Shown: positions 6,010 to 8,288 of the stretch, one piece after another
Numbering within the stretch: position 1 is the stretch's first letter
Layout of the letters: each line of letters opens with the position of its first letter
Origin: Kiritimatiellia bacterium
GTDB lineage: Bacteria > Verrucomicrobiota > Kiritimatiellia > RFP12 > UBA1067
Assembly (NCBI GenBank): GCA_016302985.1
Contig: JAEDMN010000148.1
Location: 1-8,288, forward strand
DNA length: 8,288 nucleotides
Direction of reading: 5' to 3'
The notes under the pieces: model-generated
Told to the model about the DNA's origin: nothing
Database searches by the model: none
Seen by the model: only the letters and a program-made list of their open reading frames with translations
Translations under genes and position numbers: made by a program

Positions 6010-8244
6010 CTACACCCGGATCTCCTCGCCGTCCTTCTGGTAGAGGCGCACCCAGTCGATCTCGTAGTCGATCGGCAGGTCCTCGGGCTTCAGCTCGCTG
6101 TCCTTCGCCATCCAGCCGTGTCCCGGCGTGAAGACCTCGTTGTTGAAGATGACGCTGTGGAAGTCGTGGTGCCCGGCCATGCCCTTGAGGGGCTTGGGGG
6201 AGTAGTCGTGCGCCTCGTCGATCGGAATCGAGCAGTACCGCATGCCGTCCACGTAGAAGCTCATCGCCTGCGGCGTCCATTCGAAGCCGTAGACGTGGAA
6301 CGCGCCGTTCAGCGCCTCGGGGTCCGGGAACCGGTAGCCGCGCGACTCCTGCGAGAAGCCCTCGCCGCCCGGCAGCATCACGTGGTCGGTCTTCTTCTTC
6401 TCCGCGTTCCATCCCCACTTGTGGAGGTTCGCGACGACTTCGTCCTTCGACGAGAAGACCTCGAAGATGTCGACTTCGCTCATCCACGGACACTTCTGGT
6501 GCTGCTTCGGCACCGTCATCCAGAAGCTCGGCCAGGCGCCGTGCTTGAAGGGAACCTTCGCGCGCATCTCGAGGTAGCCGTACTTGAACGCCATCGTCTC
6601 GTGCGTCGCGACGCCGCGCGAAAGGAGGCAGCGCTTCGCCGGGTCGGGCGAGGGACGCACGTGCAGGCAGAGCTTCGAGTCCTTCACCTCGTACGTCCGC
6701 GCGTCGTTCGCGTAGAGGCAGTCCGTCGAATTCATCGTCGCGCGGAAGCGCCACTTCTTCGGATCGAGCTCGCCGCCGTCGAACTCGTCGCTCCAGACGA
6801 GCTTCCGCGCGGCCTTGAGCGGAGCCGTCTCGCTGAAGCTGAACGGCGCGGACGCGATCGGCCGCCCCGCCTTGCCGAAGCATTCCCTGGCGGTCACCGA
6901 GATGACGACGGGGCGCTCGCCCGCGAGCTCGCGCGTCTTGAAGAGGCAGAGGCCCGGCACCGTCATCCGCGTCTTGTTCAGTCCGAACCCGTTGGGGATG
7001 ACCTTCGTGCGGACGATCTCCGGACCGTCCTGCAGCCGCGCCGCGACCTCGTACTCGTGGACGACGCCGCGCGGCGTCTGCGCCGCCGGGAAGTCGACGG
7101 CCACGCAGGCCTGCCCCGCGTAGCGCTTCGCCTGCTCGGCGTGCCCCTTCGGGCAGAACGCCGCCGACACCTTCGCCCCCGCCGCGAACTCCGGCGCGGC
7201 CATGGCCGCGCTGCGCAGCTTGAAGTCGAAGCCCTTCCCGTACGCGGCGGGCAGCGGAATCGCCCAGTCCTCGCCGAGCGGCTCCTCCATCCGGATGCTG
7301 CGCCGGTGCATCACGAGATGGTCGGCGAAGACCTCGAGCACGCTGCAGCAGCCGCCCTTCGCGATCCACTCGGTCGTGCGCATCGGCTTCGTCCGCGACG
7401 GCTTGTGCCAGTAGTAGTTGACGTTGCGGTAGTTCTCGCCGCCCGACGCCTCGTGCATGCAGCCCGCGCTGATCGCGGTGAAGCCGCCCTGCCACACGTT
7501 GCGGTCGTCCACGACCGAGCGGTGGTAGTGTCCCGAGATGGAGACCGCGTTCGCCCACGGCTTCAGCGCGGCCGTCACGTCCGCGTCGCCGGACGGGCCG
7601 AAGCACGTGCCCGCCGGGGCGTCGTGCTGGAAGAAGAAGAACGGCAGCTTCGGGTCGAACGTGGGCGCGAGCTTCGCCACCGTCTCGGCGATCGGCGGCT
7701 TGATGAAGGGAGCCTGCTGGCTCTTCCATTGGGCGCCGATGAAGGGAACGCCCTTCACGTGCTTGACGAAGATGTCGTGCCAGTCCTCGTGGAAGAGCCG
7801 CTGCCAGGTCTTCTGCGGATTGTCCGCGTAGTTGAAGCGCTCGGCGCGCAGCCGCTCCTCGCTCCAGCCCTTCCAGCGTCCGTCCCAGCCGTCGATGCAG
7901 TGGTTGCCGCTCGCGAAGAGCTTCTCGATCTTCCGTCCGTCTGCCCCGCAGTCGCCGGGGAACACCTTGTCCCAGACCGCGGCGAAACGCTCGAACTCCT
8001 TGATGAGGCCCGTGTGGGCGATGTCGCCCGTGACCATCACCGCGTCGACGCCCTGCGCGTCGAAGAAACGCAGGACGCGCTCGAGGTCGGCGTCCTTCCC
8101 CTCGCCGCCGAGATGCACGTCGCTGACGAGGCCGAACTTCAGGATCGGCGTGCCCGTTCCGAAGGCGTCCGCCGGCAGGACGAGTCCGCCGAACGCCGCG
8201 GCGAAGCCGCCGACAAACTGCTTGCGTGAAATGCTGATGTTCAT
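6010..8244 (-). CDS. Metallophosphoesterase fused to a GH16 glycoside hydrolase
   Basis: A single uninterrupted 744-residue reading frame with two enzyme domains. The N-terminus (SRKQFVGGFAAAFGGLVLP) is an export signal with Arg-Lys in place of the Tat twin Arg. Residues about 34-320 are a calcineurin-like phosphoesterase: SDVHLGG (41-47), VTGDIAHTG (71-79), GNHC (113-116, where Asp or Glu is usual after the His), FQHD (205-208) and SGHYH (237-241) give the metal ligands. About 340-470 is an Ig-like region that accompanies such phosphoesterases. From about 481 a GH16 domain runs to the end: WSDEFDGG (484-491), YGYLEMRAKVPF (555-566) and catalytic EVDIFE (590-595), with Glu590 nucleophile and Glu595 acid/base in the ExDxxE form found in laminarinase/agarase/carrageenase-type enzymes. 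It ends in YEIDWVRLYQK (727-737), as GH16 domains do. It should cleave a beta-linked glucan or galactan; the phosphoesterase substrate is unknown. It is first in the operon and has no Shine-Dalgarno site. Confidence 0.92.
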   Translation of the reverse strand: MNISISRKQFVGGFAAAFGGLVLPADAFGTGTPILKFGLVSDVHLGGEGKDADLERVLRFFDAQGVDAVMVTGDIAHTGLIKEFERFAAVWDKVFPGDCGADGRKIEKLFASGNHCIDGWDGRWKGWSEERLRAERFNYADNPQKTWQRLFHEDWHDIFVKHVKGVPFIGAQWKSQQAPFIKPPIAETVAKLAPTFDPKLPFFFFQHDAPAGTCFGPSGDADVTAALKPWANAVSISGHYHRSVVDDRNVWQGGFTAISAGCMHEASGGENYRNVNYYWHKPSRTKPMRTTEWIAKGGCCSVLEVFADHLVMHRRSIRMEEPLGEDWAIPLPAAYGKGFDFKLRSAAMAAPEFAAGAKVSAAFCPKGHAEQAKRYAGQACVAVDFPAAQTPRGVVHEYEVAARLQDGPEIVRTKVIPNGFGLNKTRMTVPGLCLFKTRELAGERPVVISVTARECFGKAGRPIASAPFSFSETAPLKAARKLVWSDEFDGGELDPKKWRFRATMNSTDCLYANDARTYEVKDSKLCLHVRPSPDPAKRCLLSRGVATHETMAFKYGYLEMRAKVPFKHGAWPSFWMTVPKQHQKCPWMSEVDIFEVFSSKDEVVANLHKWGWNAEKKKTDHVMLPGGEGFSQESRGYRFPDPEALNGAFHVYGFEWTPQAMSFYVDGMRYCSIPIDEAHDYSPKPLKGMAGHHDFHSVIFNNEVFTPGHGWMAKDSELKPEDLPIDYEIDWVRLYQKDGEEIRV

Positions 8245-8251
8245 GCGTGGT

Positions 8252-8266
8252 ATAGTATCACAATCA
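8252..8266 (-). promoter_or_regulatory. Extended -10 promoter, predicted leaderless start
   Basis: On the minus strand TGATTGTGA-TACTAT (8266 to 8252) has a TGn-TACTAT extended -10 and shares TTGTGR-TAnnAT with the promoter at 451-465. Only 7 nt (ACCACGC) separate the -10 from the ATG at 8244, so the expected transcription start coincides with the A of the start codon. No Shine-Dalgarno sequence fits in that space, consistent with a leaderless mRNA for the phosphoesterase-GH16 gene and probably the downstream operon. No -35 element is evident. Confidence 0.6.
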
Positions 8267-8288
8267 CGCGCCTCCCGCCATGGGTCTA

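Noticed and set aside
4154..7729. LamG gene extended to an 1191-residue protein
   Set aside because: The extra N-terminal part is Arg-rich shadow sequence inside the GH16 gene; the signal peptide and GGAGG site place the start at 5965.
5986..8229. Very long plus-strand open frame opposite the phosphoesterase-GH16 gene
   Set aside because: Arg/Val/Leu/His-dominated translation with no motifs; it is the antisense shadow of a GC-rich gene with clear catalytic motifs on the other strand.

Overview
The window is GC-rich, with third-codon positions almost always G or C. It encodes four secreted proteins: a Tat-exported Gfo/Idh/MocA oxidoreductase, a metallophosphoesterase-GH16 fusion, a LamG (concanavalin A-like) protein and a UGSC-like thiol protein. 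This mix suggests a polysaccharide-degrading member of the PVC group, most like Kiritimatiellota or another Verrucomicrobia/Lentisphaerae relative. That placement is an inference from family content and style, not from a marker gene.

Layout. Positions 1-495 carry no convincing intact gene. They hold strong GC hairpins (146-166 and 315-345), a 46-bp direct tandem repeat (177-290), a possible orphan C-terminal coding scrap (308-442), and then a clear extended -10 promoter and Shine-Dalgarno site for the first gene. Positions 496-1872 (+) encode the oxidoreductase. The convergent gap 1873-2050 contains an in-frame fragment of a Ser/Thr protein kinase (DFG to SDxYSLG region), which looks like a pseudogene remnant. 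On the minus strand three genes follow each other in the order 8244-6010 (metallophosphoesterase fused to GH16), 5965-4154 (LamG plus two C-terminal beta-sandwich-like modules) and 4072-2051 (UGSC-like domain fused to its large partner domain). The gaps are 44 and 81 bp, no strong promoter is visible inside the set, and it looks like one operon. Its promoter sits so close to the first ATG that the mRNA is predicted to be leaderless.

How they may work together. All four products carry export signals. The GH16 domain would cleave a beta-glycan in the periplasm or outside the cell, the LamG protein could bind or present glycan, and the oxidoreductase could act on a sugar or polyol. The UGSC-family protein has a CxxC redox-type motif of unknown role, and its presence in a glycan operon is not explained by known pathways. 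The most unusual points are the phosphoesterase-GH16 fusion, the UGSC-domain fusion with a CGLC motif, the kinase fossil between convergent genes, and the matching TTGTGR-TAnnAT promoters at the two ends.
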